From NCBI RefSeq assembly GCF_042932805.1, contig NZ_CP170633.1, positions 806,001 through 870,000 of the forward strand: a stretch of DNA of 64,000 nucleotides, read 5' to 3'. This document shows, in pieces, positions 53,301 through 62,814 of this stretch. The notes beneath the pieces are model-generated. The model was not told where the DNA came from, did not search any database, and worked only from the letters and a program-made list of their open reading frames with translations. Source of the DNA: Ascidiaceihabitans sp029251465 (GTDB taxonomy: Bacteria; Pseudomonadota; Alphaproteobacteria; Rhodobacterales; Rhodobacteraceae). The translations under genes were made by a program, and so were the position numbers. Position 1 is the stretch's first letter; each line of letters begins with the position of its first letter.

Positions 53301-54189
53301 TTGTGGCCGTGTCGATCAGGTTAAAGCCTTTGCGTTTGACGACTTGCAACGCGACGGTGTCATCGCCGTTAAAGCGGGCCGTGGCCTCGCGATCCTCAAA
53401 GGTCAAATTGATCTGCGCAAGATCGCCAAGGGTGACAACGCGGTCGCCATTGGTCTTGACCGGCAGGTTGTAAACGTCGCGCGGTTCGGTGAAGGACGAC
53501 GGGATTTTGACGGAAAACGTGCCTTGATCCGTGCTGACCTCGCCCGCTGCAATCAGCTGGTTGTTGTTCTGCACAACGTTGATCAATTCGCCCGCGGTGA
53601 CGTTGTAGGCCTCAAGGCGCAGAGGGTCGATGACCACCTCTAGCATCTCGTCGCGGTTGCCGGTGATCGCGGCCTCAAGAACTGCATCCAGCGCCTCAAG
53701 CTCGTCCTGCAACTCTTTGGCAACACGCGCCATTGTGCGCTCGGGTACAGGGCCTGACAGGTTCACGATGATGATCGGGAATTCGGAAAAGTTGAACTCG
53801 GTGATCGAATATTGATCGGCGCCTGACGGGAACTCGGCCTCGGCGTTGCTCATGGCGGTGCGCGCGTCCGCCATGACTTGGGTTTTGTCCCAGCCAAATT
53901 CAAATTCCAGCACCACGTTGGCGTAGTTTTCTGCTGCCGTTCCGGTCATCTTTTTCAAACCCGACAGATCGGCAAATTCGTTTTCCATCGGTTTGACCAA
54001 CAGGGTTTCACTGTCAGTGGCCGAAATGCCGGGAAACGGGACAGACACGATCAACATCGGGATTTCGATGTCTGGTTCGCCTTCTTTCGGCAGGGTGGAA
54101 TAGGCAAAGCCCCCGACCAAAATCGAGAGCACCACAAAGGCGATGACCATGCGGGCGCGCGAGGCGGCCCAATCGACTAGACCGGTCAT
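50332..54189 (-). CDS. RND-family efflux pump, inner-membrane transporter
   Basis: 1285 residues, longer than the usual 1030-1050 by extra membrane segments around residues 500-620. It has the AcrB/HAE1 plan: an N-terminal helix, large periplasmic loops, and the transmembrane block with GLILAVGMLVDGAIVVVEYADK, the proton-relay helix 4 aspartate region. It pumps hydrophobic compounds using the proton gradient. It overlaps the adaptor gene by four bases and is the second gene of that operon. No outer-membrane TolC gene is nearby. Confidence 0.88.
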   Translation of the reverse strand: MTGLVDWAASRARMVIAFVVLSILVGGFAYSTLPKEGEPDIEIPMLIVSVPFPGISATDSETLLVKPMENEFADLSGLKKMTGTAAENYANVVLEFEFGWDKTQVMADARTAMSNAEAEFPSGADQYSITEFNFSEFPIIIVNLSGPVPERTMARVAKELQDELEALDAVLEAAITGNRDEMLEVVIDPLRLEAYNVTAGELINVVQNNNQLIAAGEVSTDQGTFSVKIPSSFTEPRDVYNLPVKTNGDRVVTLGDLAQINLTFEDREATARFNGDDTVALQVVKRKGFNLIDTATTVKQIVADRSAEWPEGLIAAVEVGTSNDQSRVVDSMVKQLQGSVFTAIALVMIVVLAALGLRAALLVGFAIPTSFLLCFAMLAVMGISISNIVMFGLILAVGMLVDGAIVVVEYADKRQAEGAGPMASYVDSAKRMFWPVISSTATTLCAFLPMLFWPGVPGQFMGMLPVTLIFVLSASLVVALVYLPVMGGVIGRLIDVVRNSVNAVARLPLLINLLLPLIAGIVPFAALGIGALFGIISLEFANLDGLNIIGSVVPTFLTVFILGVGVVFLGFVALGSILIAMCAVFAFLPRLGRGGAWLLQRLIGKRHKTVRSGYKRSGFGHLMEFIVGNPIMPLVMAGFVFVFVGVTMIYFTNNNKGVEFFVESEPEQAIVYVLARGNLSLQEKDDLVRQAEDIVRLHPGIDTAFSFAGNGGLNANTGGAQAPKDTIGQIQLETIPWEDRPNATKPWFTIPFIGYTVNQEVKAEAFDGDTVIDELMVSLATLPGIKVEILNLSRGPASGKPVHLRIKGDNWDDLITATSLARQQFDATPGLALIEDTRPLPGIDWQINVDVEKAGRYGADVATVGAMVQLVTRGILLDTMRVDSSDEEIEIRVRLPEKDRVLSTLDTLKVRTADGLVPLANFITRTPVPKLAEVSRIDQKRFFDIKADVTAGLQKLIRSADVDGAEVEQIVATLLPSDLADVTAVDGKTYAVLDQSDPSVNLQSDLNSGALRMIPVNPGERIAQLDKWLETKPFANGLTHEWTGDQEDQAESGAFLANAFMGALGLMFIILLAQFNSFYNAILVLAAVILSTTGVLIGMLVMDQPFSIIMTGTGIVALAGIVVNNNIVLIDTYQEYERYMPRIEAIIRTAQDRIRPVLLTTITTMAGLAPMMFGLSLDFGAGGYTVDSPTALWWKQLATAVVFGLGIATVLTLMVTPSLLAMRVWATTYVLWFAQLLGKLSLGRASNSARDWALQRQSKHSENRELIWDFDGDVADLPVSLRAAE

Positions 54190-55472
54190 TGGGTGACCTC
54201 GCGGAATGTGGGCGCGACTTTTACGCCAGCAGTTACGTAGTCTTGGCCCACAACAATAATGTCCAGTGTGTCAGGCAAGCCTGCCAACCAAACACCGTCG
54301 ACCGTGTCGCGCAGCATTTCTACCTGGTGGAATTGCACGAGGCCGGTGTCATCCACGGCCCGCAGGCCCAATGCGCCGTCGTTGTTCAATGTCAGGGCAG
54401 AGCCGGGCACCAGATGCGCCTGTGCGCCAGCCGCGCCAATCAAGATTTCTGCGGTTTGACCATCGCGGATTTTCAGATCTTTGTTTGGCACTTCGATTTC
54501 GACGCGGAATGTGCGTGTGGTCGGATCTGCGCTGCGGCTCAGGAATGTGACTTTGCCGACTACTTGTGCGCCACCTGCGGCCAAACGCGCACCAGCAGTT
54601 GCACCCAATTCGATACGATCAACTTCGGTTTCCGGGGCAAATGCGACCAGTTTGATCGGGTCCAACTGAATGACGGTCGAGCACAACGATCCGGGCTGCA
54701 ACAAGCTGCCCAATTCCGCAGTGTCACTTTCTAGCAGCCCTGCGAACGGCGCTTTGATATCCAGACGGGACAGTTCTTTTTGGGCGGCAGCCACGGTGGC
54801 TTGGGCAGATTCGATGCCGGCCGCAGCAGATTGAATGCCGGATCGCGCAGCACTTAGGCCAGAATTCGCAGCCTCGATGCTGGCTTCTGCTGCCGCGACT
54901 TGTGCGTTTGCGCTTTTGACGCGGGTGTCAGAGGCGAAACCGTCGACGCTCAGCTTGGTGGCGGCGTTCTGGTTGGTCATGGCCTCTTCCAAAACGGCGT
55001 TGGCCTCCAGGATTCTGGCACGTGATTCTGGCACGCGGCTTTCCGCTTCGGACAGGCGGGCTCTGGCTTCGGCCAGTCGTGCCTTGGCTTCGGCGAGGGT
55101 CGCGCCACGGGTTCCCGGATCAAGCTGGCACAGCAACTGGCCGGTCTCGACAAAGGTGCCTTTGCGCAAAGGGGCAGACAACACTGTTGCGGATGTTTCT
55201 GAGCGCACATCCACCTGCCGCGCAGCTTGCGTTTGGCCCCGCAACACCACCGCACTATCAATTTTCTGTGCAACTGAATGCTGGGCGACAACCTTGATTA
55301 AATTTTCGGTTTTTGCCTCACGCGCCGGGTTTTCTGCGTCGTCGGTAGCGTTTTGGGCGACGTCTGCGGGTTCACGTAGCCCTAAAAACTCCAGTGCTCT
55401 ATCGCGTTCGATAATCGCAAAATACAACAAGACCGCCACCGCAATGGCTGTAATTAAAGGAAAAATTCGCAT
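54186..55472 (-). CDS. HlyD-type membrane fusion adaptor of the RND pump
   Basis: 428 residues. It has a single N-terminal anchor helix (residues 4-20), a lipoyl-like domain with LRKGTFVETGQLLCQLDPGTRG, and a long coiled-coil hairpin at about 120-220 with repeated alanine/glutamate/arginine (AKARLAEARARLSEAES and so on). A beta-barrel domain follows. It links the RND transporter to an outer-membrane channel. It overlaps the pump by four bases. Confidence 0.87.
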   Translation of the reverse strand: MRIFPLITAIAVAVLLYFAIIERDRALEFLGLREPADVAQNATDDAENPAREAKTENLIKVVAQHSVAQKIDSAVVLRGQTQAARQVDVRSETSATVLSAPLRKGTFVETGQLLCQLDPGTRGATLAEAKARLAEARARLSEAESRVPESRARILEANAVLEEAMTNQNAATKLSVDGFASDTRVKSANAQVAAAEASIEAANSGLSAARSGIQSAAAGIESAQATVAAAQKELSRLDIKAPFAGLLESDTAELGSLLQPGSLCSTVIQLDPIKLVAFAPETEVDRIELGATAGARLAAGGAQVVGKVTFLSRSADPTTRTFRVEIEVPNKDLKIRDGQTAEILIGAAGAQAHLVPGSALTLNNDGALGLRAVDDTGLVQFHQVEMLRDTVDGVWLAGLPDTLDIIVVGQDYVTAGVKVAPTFREVTQ

Positions 55473-55762
55473 GTATCGCCTCGATTTGACTTTGCTTGGG
55501 CCCGAAATGTAGGTCCTGTGATACGCTAGATAGGTACTCTTGTGCGCTAAACTAACCAGTTCAGATTACTTTTTTCGCAAAGGGCTTGCAATGACCCAAA
55601 ATTGCCAAAGGGTGCGACGTATCGCGGCGCTCAAATCCGCCCGATGACAATTGCGACCTCGCAGCCCTTGGCTTGGTGCTTTTGGCGGGTTAAGAGAGGC
55701 GTTAACGACCTTGAATAGGTCACAGGTTAGATCGTGCGCATCCAGCGCATTTGGGGATCAAA

Positions 55763-56455
55763 ATGAGCGACACAGACAGTTTCATCGAAGAGGTCAACGA
55801 CGAAGTCCGCCGCGACAAGCTGTTTGCAGCGCTTCGTAAATACGGCTGGATCGGCGTTGTGGCCGTGCTGCTGCTGGTCGGCGGTGTTGGATATTCCGAA
55901 AACAACAAACGGATTGCGCGCGGTCAAGCCGAGGCATTGGGCGACGGCATGATGAACGCGCTTGAGCTGAACGAGGCGGACGCCCGTGTCGCCGCACTGC
56001 AAACGGTTGAGGCTGGCGATCCTGCCGCCGGTGCTGTTCTGGCGTTCATGACTGCGGCGCAGCAAACCGATGCAGGCGATGCAGCAGGCGCGGCTGAAAC
56101 GCTACAAACTGTGGCGAACACAAACGAGTTGCCGCTGATCTATCGCCAGATCGCAACATTCAAAGCCTTGGGCGTCAATGCCGCCAACCTTAGCCTCGAA
56201 GAGCGCGCGAACGGTTACAGCGAATTGGCCCAGCCCGGCAATGCCCTGCGGCTTTTGGCCGAAGAGCAATTGGCGTTCATCGACATCGAACAAAGCAATA
56301 CCGACAGCGCAACCGCGCGTTTGCAAGCCATTCTGGACGACAGCGAAGTTACGGCGGACTTGCAACAGCGCGTCCTACAGGTGATGGTGGCCTTGGGCGT
56401 AGAACCCGACCTTAGCCAAGTGACCGGCCCAGCAGCCGCAGGCACAGGTAACTAG
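55763..56455 (+). CDS. YfgM-like tetratricopeptide membrane protein
   Basis: 230 residues with one N-terminal transmembrane helix at about 29-44 and a periplasmic helical repeat region. The family acts as an ancillary SecYEG and chaperone-related factor in other bacteria. The ATG at 55763 is used; TTG at 55751 is an in-frame alternative. It lies directly upstream of bamB and der, the usual neighbourhood. Confidence 0.8.
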   Translation: MSDTDSFIEEVNDEVRRDKLFAALRKYGWIGVVAVLLLVGGVGYSENNKRIARGQAEALGDGMMNALELNEADARVAALQTVEAGDPAAGAVLAFMTAAQQTDAGDAAGAAETLQTVANTNELPLIYRQIATFKALGVNAANLSLEERANGYSELAQPGNALRLLAEEQLAFIDIEQSNTDSATARLQAILDDSEVTADLQQRVLQVMVALGVEPDLSQVTGPAAAGTGN

Positions 56456-56546
56456 CCACGAGCGACGACACGTTGCGCAACGATGCAATGACCAAAACGG
56501 TCACATCCTGCGCAAAAGACAGGACCGCAACAAAGCGAGCAGACCC

Positions 56547-57947
56547 ATGACGATGCGATCTAAATCCATTCGATTTAACACGGACCGATCAGACGCGGAC
56601 GCACGCCGCAGTGTGCGCAGACCTTCGTTTTTGACGGGGGCCGCTGTGGTGTCGGCCATTTTCCTGGGGGCCTGTTCGGAACCCGAAGTGATCCTGCAAG
56701 GCAAACGCGAAACGCTGCGCTCTGTGCTGCAGGACCCTGCAGAACAAATCAACCTTGACGAAGTCGCCGCAAATCAAAGCCGCGCGATTTCACTGGGTAA
56801 AACCACGAATAACGCCAGCTGGACCCACGGGACCGGCACGCAGACCTACCGCACGACGCACCCGGCACTGGGATCATCGTTGCAATTGGCATGGTCCGCG
56901 AACATCGGGGCAGGCGACAGCCGCAAGCACCGTATCACCGCAGATCCGGTGTCGGACAAAGGCGTAATCTACACGCTTGATGCCACATCGACAGTCACCG
57001 CAACGAACACCAGCGGCGCAACTGCTTGGTCCAAAGACATTCGCCCGCCTCGGGATTCCAAAGATGATGCGACGGGTGGCGGCTTGGCCGTGCACGAAGG
57101 CACGCTGTATGTGTCGTTGGGCTTTGGCGAATTGGTCGCAATGGACGCGGCAAACGGTGCTGTGCGCTGGCGCCAGCAGCTAAATGCGACGGGCTCGGGC
57201 CAACCAACAGTGTCTGGCAATCTGGTTTATGTGCTTGCGGGGGACGACACGGGCTGGGCACTTGATACCAAAACCGGACGGATCGAATGGCAAATCACAG
57301 GCGCTGCCAGCGTGTCAAATGTGCTAGGGGCACCGGCACCGGTTGTCGCGGATGATCTGGCGATCTTTGCCTTTGGGTCCGGCGAATTGCAGGCCGTGTT
57401 CCGTCGTGGCGGTTTGCGCCGCTGGGATGCGTCCATTTTGGGCGAACGCCCCGGGCGGGCCTTGTCGAACATCGATGACGTGACAGGCACGCCGGTTGTG
57501 GACGGTTCCGTGCTGTATGCAGGCAACCAGGCTGGACGTATTGCCGCAATCAACGTGCGCAGTGGCGCGCGCCTTTGGACAGCCCGCGACGGGGCCGTTG
57601 GGCCGGTTTGGCCTGCGGGCGACAGCGTTTTTGCCGTGACCGATAAAAACGAGCTGGTGCGACTGGACGCCAACGACGGATCGCGTGTCTGGGGCGTGCA
57701 ACTGCCTAATTTCCTTAAGAATAAACCGCGCAAGACGGCCGAGATCTTTGCCCACCACGGGCCGATCGTGGCCGGTGGGCGGGTGATTGTCGCCTCAAAC
57801 GACGGCATGTTGCGCAGTTTTGATCCGCGCGATGGGTCGTTGATTGCCTCTAGCGAAATACCGGGCGGGGCCACCACTGCACCTATCGTTGTCGGCAGCA
57901 CGCTGTATGTGGTCGGGCGCAAAGGCCAACTGCACGCTTTCCGTTAG
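56547..57947 (+). CDS. bamB: Outer-membrane assembly lipoprotein BamB
   Basis: 466 residues. The lipobox FLGAC has the lipid-modified cysteine at 43, after a basic N-terminus that is longer than usual. The rest is an eight-bladed PQQ-type beta-propeller with repeats of the form GVIYTLDA, GTLYVSLG, GNLVYVLAGDD and GSVLYAGNQ. BamB helps the BAM complex insert outer-membrane beta-barrels. Next gene is der. Confidence 0.88.
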   Translation: MTMRSKSIRFNTDRSDADARRSVRRPSFLTGAAVVSAIFLGACSEPEVILQGKRETLRSVLQDPAEQINLDEVAANQSRAISLGKTTNNASWTHGTGTQTYRTTHPALGSSLQLAWSANIGAGDSRKHRITADPVSDKGVIYTLDATSTVTATNTSGATAWSKDIRPPRDSKDDATGGGLAVHEGTLYVSLGFGELVAMDAANGAVRWRQQLNATGSGQPTVSGNLVYVLAGDDTGWALDTKTGRIEWQITGAASVSNVLGAPAPVVADDLAIFAFGSGELQAVFRRGGLRRWDASILGERPGRALSNIDDVTGTPVVDGSVLYAGNQAGRIAAINVRSGARLWTARDGAVGPVWPAGDSVFAVTDKNELVRLDANDGSRVWGVQLPNFLKNKPRKTAEIFAHHGPIVAGGRVIVASNDGMLRSFDPRDGSLIASSEIPGGATTAPIVVGSTLYVVGRKGQLHAFR

Positions 57948-58018
57948 ACGCGATATAGTCTAAGGCAGCGTTTCGAGCCGCGTCTGTGCGGCTCACCCAG
58001 TTATTCGGAGCGGACCAG

Positions 58019-59500
58019 ATGTCCTTCACCCTCGCCATTGTCGGGCGCCCAAACGTGGGCAAATCGACGCTTTTCAACCGCCTTGTCGGCAAACGCCTGG
58101 CTTTGGTCGACGATCAGCCCGGTGTGACCCGCGATCTGCGCGAAGGGGCTGCGCGCCTTGCGGACCTCAAGTTCACCGTGATCGACACGGCGGGTCTCGA
58201 AGAGGCCACTGATGAATCGCTTGAGGGACGGATGCGCAAGCTGACCGAACGCGCCGTGGACATGGCTGATATTTGCCTGTTCATGATCGACGCACGGGTC
58301 GGGGTGACGCCGACGGACCAAGTGTTTGCTGAAATCCTGCGCAAGCGGGCGGATCACGTGATCTTGGCCGCAAACAAAGGCGAAGGATCGGCCGCAGATG
58401 CTGGGGTAATCGAAGCTTATTCGTTGGGTCTGGGCGAGCCGATCCGCCTGTCTGCCGAACACGGCGAAGGTCTGAACGATCTCTATTCGCAACTGCAACC
58501 GCTGTCTGATGAATTTGATCTGCGCGCGGATCAAGCAACAGATACGCCTGATATTGATGTGGCGTTTGACGAGGACGAAGACGATCCTGACTACGTGCCG
58601 GTGCCGACCAACGCCAAACCGTTGCAGGTTGCTGTTGTTGGTCGTCCGAACGCGGGAAAATCCACACTGATCAACAAAATCCTCGGCGAAGAACGCTTGC
58701 TGACAGGTCCCGAGGCCGGGATCACCCGCGATGCAATTTCGCTGCGGATCGAGTGGGCGGGGGCGGACGGACCCGCCGTGCCAATGCGTATCTTTGACAC
58801 CGCTGGCATGCGCAAAAAAGCTAAGGTTCAGGGAAAACTAGAGAAACTCAGCGTCGGGGACGGTCTGCGTGCCGTAAAATTCGCCGAAGTTGTGGTGGTT
58901 CTGCTGGACGCTGAAATCCCGTTCGAGCAACAAGATTTACGGATTGCCGATTTGGCGGAACGCGAAGGGCGTGCTGTCGTGATCGCGGTCAACAAATGGG
59001 ACGTCGAGGACGAAAAACAGGCGAAGCTTAAGGATCTCAAAGAAAGCTTTGAGCGACTGTTGCCGCAGTTGCGTGGGGCACCACTGATCACGGTTTCTGC
59101 AAAGACCGGTCGTGGGTTGGATCGATTGCAGGCTGCCATTATGCGCGCATACGACATGTGGAACCGTCGGGTGACCACCGCACATCTGAACCGCTGGCTG
59201 TCTGGCATGGTGGAGGCGCATCCGCCCCCCGCGCCACAAGGCAAACGCATCAAGCTGCGCTACATGACCCAAGCGAAAACGCGGCCTCCAGGCTTTGTGG
59301 TGATGTGTTCGCACCCCGACAAAGTGCCGGAAAGCTATTCGCGCTATCTGGTCAATGGTTTGCGCGTTGATTTTGACATGCCGGGCACGCCGATCCGTTT
59401 GTACATGCGCGGTCAGAACGACCAGAACCCTTACAAGGGCCGTAAAAAAGCGCCGCCGTCCAAATTGCGCAAACACACGCAAGGTCGTCGCTCTGACTGA
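58019..59500 (+). CDS. der: Ribosome-biogenesis GTPase Der
   Basis: 493 residues. Two GTPase domains in tandem each carry a G1 motif: GRPNVGKS at residues 9-16 and GRPNAGKS at about 210. A KH-like C-terminal domain follows. It is needed for 50S ribosome assembly. The ATG at 58019 starts MSFTLAIVG; a longer frame from 57986 lacks features. It ends before a hairpin and the convergent TspO-like gene. Confidence 0.94.
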   Translation: MSFTLAIVGRPNVGKSTLFNRLVGKRLALVDDQPGVTRDLREGAARLADLKFTVIDTAGLEEATDESLEGRMRKLTERAVDMADICLFMIDARVGVTPTDQVFAEILRKRADHVILAANKGEGSAADAGVIEAYSLGLGEPIRLSAEHGEGLNDLYSQLQPLSDEFDLRADQATDTPDIDVAFDEDEDDPDYVPVPTNAKPLQVAVVGRPNAGKSTLINKILGEERLLTGPEAGITRDAISLRIEWAGADGPAVPMRIFDTAGMRKKAKVQGKLEKLSVGDGLRAVKFAEVVVVLLDAEIPFEQQDLRIADLAEREGRAVVIAVNKWDVEDEKQAKLKDLKESFERLLPQLRGAPLITVSAKTGRGLDRLQAAIMRAYDMWNRRVTTAHLNRWLSGMVEAHPPPAPQGKRIKLRYMTQAKTRPPGFVVMCSHPDKVPESYSRYLVNGLRVDFDMPGTPIRLYMRGQNDQNPYKGRKKAPPSKLRKHTQGRRSD

Positions 59501-59511
59501 CGGCAAGGGAT

Positions 59512-59530
59512 GGTGGGCGACACGCCCACC
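59512..59530. terminator. GGTGGGCG-ACA-CGCCCACC hairpin between convergent genes, copy 2
   Basis: Same stem-loop as at 49825, with the arms at 59512-59519 and 59523-59530, then TTACCCCC. It lies between the convergent der and TspO-like genes, matching the position of copy 1. Confidence 0.65.
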
Positions 59531-59541
59531 TTACCCCCACG

Positions 59542-60291
59542 TTATCTAAACGCGCGTAGCGTTGGCCAAGCCACTGCAATTGCACCGAGAATTGCAAGAA
59601 CCGCAACGCTATCCACTGCAAATTCATTGCGTACAGCCACGGCAATCAGTGCCCAGATCACCGCAATTCCGTAAGTCGGTGCGCGTGCCAATCGCCACTG
59701 GATCGCAAAGCTCAGCACAATCGCAAACCCAACACAGACCCAAGCTGCTGTGGTTTCGCTCAGAAATCCGTAGCCCGCAGCGATCAACCCCAAAGCAACC
59801 GAGCTGGCCGCGCTGAGCCAGCCTGCGTACAACCCGACAGGCCAGCTGGCCCAAACGCGATCGCCCAAAGGTGCGCGCATCAGGGCGATCAGGGCCGGGA
59901 TCAGCATGCACCAGATCAACACGGTCGCCCACAGCGGGCTAAGGAGTGCGACAGGCAACCAACCGACGCCGACGGCCAGCGATACCATCAACGCAGGGCG
60001 CATCGCTGCCCAGTCAGGGTCCGTGCGGCGTTTCCACAGCCCAAAGAGCGCACCAGCGATCAGCCACAGATAAATCAGCCCCCAGATCGAAAACGCATAG
60101 CCTGCGGGCTGCATGCTTGGGTTGATTTGCGGCACCGGAAACTGGTTCGGATCAAAGCCGCCAAATCCAGGCACCAGAAATGGCGATGCGGCAAAAGCAA
60201 CGCTTAGGATCAGCGTCAAAGCAGCGGTCAGGCGGGCGGTGGCATCGGTCATGAGGCGGGGCTCCGGTCGATTGTGATTGTTATCCTGCAT
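59542..60291 (-). CDS. TspO/MBR-related membrane protein
   Basis: 249 residues with about seven hydrophobic helices. The stretch AGYAFSIWGLIYLWL resembles the TspO motif and there are many tryptophans. The group is related to tryptophan-rich sensory proteins; the length is greater than the 160 residues of typical TspO. Function not known. Convergent with der and divergent from the DUF2235 gene. Confidence 0.72.
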   Translation of the reverse strand: MQDNNHNRPEPRLMTDATARLTAALTLILSVAFAASPFLVPGFGGFDPNQFPVPQINPSMQPAGYAFSIWGLIYLWLIAGALFGLWKRRTDPDWAAMRPALMVSLAVGVGWLPVALLSPLWATVLIWCMLIPALIALMRAPLGDRVWASWPVGLYAGWLSAASSVALGLIAAGYGFLSETTAAWVCVGFAIVLSFAIQWRLARAPTYGIAVIWALIAVAVRNEFAVDSVAVLAILGAIAVAWPTLRAFR

Positions 60292-60354
60292 TTACAACGG
60301 ATCACGTCCAAGTAAAGTTGCCTGATAGATTTATTTATTTTGGACACGCAAACC

Positions 60355-61446
60355 ATGACTCGCATTGCGATTTTTTGTGACGGCACGTGGAACTCGTCGA
60401 GTATCCCTGAAACGACCAGCATTCACAAATTGCAAAACGCGGTTCTGAGCGACCCTTTGCAAGGCCAAGTTGCCGCGTATTTTGCCGGGGTCGGCACGGA
60501 CGACCGATTTGACGGGCACACAGCGCAGTTCTTGAACAAATGGGGGGGCGGCGCGTTTGGTTGGGGGCTCGATGGTAAAGTAAAAGAAGCCTATGAGTTC
60601 ATCTGCAACGTTTATAGCGCCGGGGACGAGCTGTATTTTTTCGGCTTTTCACGGGGCGCGTACACGGCGCGCTCGGTTGCTGGCATGATCCGAAAATGTG
60701 GCATCGCCAAGGATACTTCGCCCGAGGGGATCAACGCTGCCTTTGATCTGTACCGCAAATCAGGGCCTGAAAACGCGCCAGATCAGCCGCATATTCTCAG
60801 CGCGCGGCGGGCAATGTCGCCTGATTTTGCAACGTCAGCCAAAGATGCCGAGGCCCGTGGTGGTGCGGATATTGTGCAGATTGCCTACATCGGCGTGTGG
60901 GAAACAGTCGGGGCGCAAGGCATCCCGCCGTCCTTGTTGGGCCCCGTCGCATCGGTTTGGAACCGGCGGTACAAATTTCATGACATGGCCTTGTCCAGCC
61001 TTGTAAAAAGTGCGCGCCACGCGTTGGCGCTGGATGAGCAACGACCGCTTTACACACCTGCGTTGTGGGACAATCTAGATGATCATTTTGACAAAGCCGG
61101 CCTGAATGGTGGTGACGTTGGTCCGCTGCGCCCGTTTCAGCAAATGTGGTTTGTGGGCGATCACAAAACCCTTGGCGGTGCAGGGCCGGAACAGCCGCTG
61201 TCGGTGCTGCCACTGGAATGGATCGTGCAAGGTGCTGGGCGTTTGACGCTAAAACCAGGTGTACGTTTTCCGGTGACGGACCCTGACCCGATGGCACCTG
61301 CACCGCGCATTTTCGCGCGGCGCAAGATGTTTGCAAAATGGCGTTTGGGTCCGCAACACAAGCGTGACTTGCATCCCTCAGCCGAGGCGCGTGCGAGCGG
61401 GATCCAAAGTTACCGCCCGGGCAGTCTGGCCAAGTTTTTTAGCTAA
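60355..61446 (+). CDS. DUF2235 alpha/beta-hydrolase
   Basis: 363 residues of the DUF2235 family. FCDGTWN at residues 7-13 and the nucleophile elbow GFSRGAYTAR at 97-106 (Ser99) are present. Some members are phospholipases of type VI secretion, but no secretion genes are close here. ATG at 60355 was chosen; TTG at 60340 is an alternative. The last eight bases overlap the convergent serS gene. Confidence 0.85.
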   Translation: MTRIAIFCDGTWNSSSIPETTSIHKLQNAVLSDPLQGQVAAYFAGVGTDDRFDGHTAQFLNKWGGGAFGWGLDGKVKEAYEFICNVYSAGDELYFFGFSRGAYTARSVAGMIRKCGIAKDTSPEGINAAFDLYRKSGPENAPDQPHILSARRAMSPDFATSAKDAEARGGADIVQIAYIGVWETVGAQGIPPSLLGPVASVWNRRYKFHDMALSSLVKSARHALALDEQRPLYTPALWDNLDDHFDKAGLNGGDVGPLRPFQQMWFVGDHKTLGGAGPEQPLSVLPLEWIVQGAGRLTLKPGVRFPVTDPDPMAPAPRIFARRKMFAKWRLGPQHKRDLHPSAEARASGIQSYRPGSLAKFFS

Positions 61447-62731
61447 GCTGACCGTTCGCCGAAATCGCAGTTTTGCCACCCAGATACGGGGCCAACACCT
61501 CGGGCAGGGCGATCGACCCATCCGCCTGCTGCCCGTTCTCAAGCACGGCAATCAAGCAGCGCCCAACAGCCAAACCCGATCCGTTCAGCGTGTGCACGAA
61601 CTGCGGTTTGCCGCCGCCCTCTGGCTTGTAACGCGCGTTCATGCGGCGGGCTTGGAAGTCGCCAGTTGTGGAAACGGACGAAATTTCGCGGTAGGCATCT
61701 TGGCCCGGCAACCACGCTTCGATGTCGTAGGTGCGGCGCGCACCGAACCCCATGTCGCCGGTGCACAATTCAACCGTGCGGTAGGGGACGTTCAGGCGTT
61801 CCAGCAAATCTTCGGCGCAGCGCAACATGCGTTTTTGTTCCGCATCGCTGTCTTCGGGCAAGGTGACCGAGACCATTTCGACCTTTTCAAACTGGTGTTG
61901 GCGTAGCATGCCGGACGTGTCGCGCCCCGCCGATCCAGCTTCGGAGCGGAAGCAAAGCGTGTGCGCGGTCATGCGGATTGGCAGGGCTGAGGCCTCGAGC
62001 ACGTCGCCAGACACGGAATAGGTCAACGTCACTTCGGACGTCGGGATCAGCCACCAACCATTTGTCGTCTGGTAACTGTCATCGCCGAATTTCGGCAATT
62101 TGTCGGTGCCGTACATCGCCTCGTCACGGACCAAAACCGGTGTGTTGTATTCGGTCAAGCCGTTGTGATCCACGTGGGTGTCGACCATGAATTGCGCCAG
62201 CGCGCGGTGTACACGGGCCACGGCCCCTTTGAGCATGACAAAGCGCGCACCTGATGTTTTGGCTGCTGTTTCAAAGTCCATCGACGCGGCGACAGCGGCA
62301 ATTTCAAAATGCTCTTTGGGTGCAAAATCGAACGTGGCAGGCGTGCCCCAGCGGTTCACTTCGACGTTGTCCGCCTCGTCCGCGCCCATGGGCACATCGT
62401 CGGCAGGCAGGTTCGGAATGCGGGCCAGCGCATCCGTCAATTGGGCGTCCAGCGCATCGGCCTCTTGACGCATGGTTGCAACTTCGGCCTTTTTCTCACC
62501 GACCAGCGCGCGCAGGCGTTCAAACTCGGCCTCATCGCCACGGCCTTTGGCAGCACCGACTTCTTTTGAGGCTTTGTTCTGCTCGGCTTGCGCAGTTTCA
62601 GCCGCAAGGATCTTGGCACGGCGCGCCTCGTCCATTGCCAGCAAGGTCGGTGACACCGCATCATCCCCACGGCGCGCCAAAGCGGCGTCAAAAGCGGCAG
62701 GGTTTTCGCGGATCGCTTTGATGTCATGCAT
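61439..62731 (-). CDS. serS: Seryl-tRNA synthetase
   Basis: 430 residues. It charges tRNA-Ser. The N-terminal coiled-coil arm (about 30-100) binds the tRNA; the class II motif 2 is FRSEAGSAGRDTSGMLRQHQF, and motif 3 is GSGLAVGRCLIAVLEN. Length is normal. Its stop overlaps the DUF2235 gene by eight bases. Confidence 0.95.
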   Translation of the reverse strand: MHDIKAIRENPAAFDAALARRGDDAVSPTLLAMDEARRAKILAAETAQAEQNKASKEVGAAKGRGDEAEFERLRALVGEKKAEVATMRQEADALDAQLTDALARIPNLPADDVPMGADEADNVEVNRWGTPATFDFAPKEHFEIAAVAASMDFETAAKTSGARFVMLKGAVARVHRALAQFMVDTHVDHNGLTEYNTPVLVRDEAMYGTDKLPKFGDDSYQTTNGWWLIPTSEVTLTYSVSGDVLEASALPIRMTAHTLCFRSEAGSAGRDTSGMLRQHQFEKVEMVSVTLPEDSDAEQKRMLRCAEDLLERLNVPYRTVELCTGDMGFGARRTYDIEAWLPGQDAYREISSVSTTGDFQARRMNARYKPEGGGKPQFVHTLNGSGLAVGRCLIAVLENGQQADGSIALPEVLAPYLGGKTAISANGQLS

Positions 62732-62814
62732 GGGGATGGTCCTTGGATTTGAGTCGATTTGGTCGGGTTATGCCCGAAGTTGGGAACTGTAGCCAGACAT
62801 CAAGTGTTTATGCC

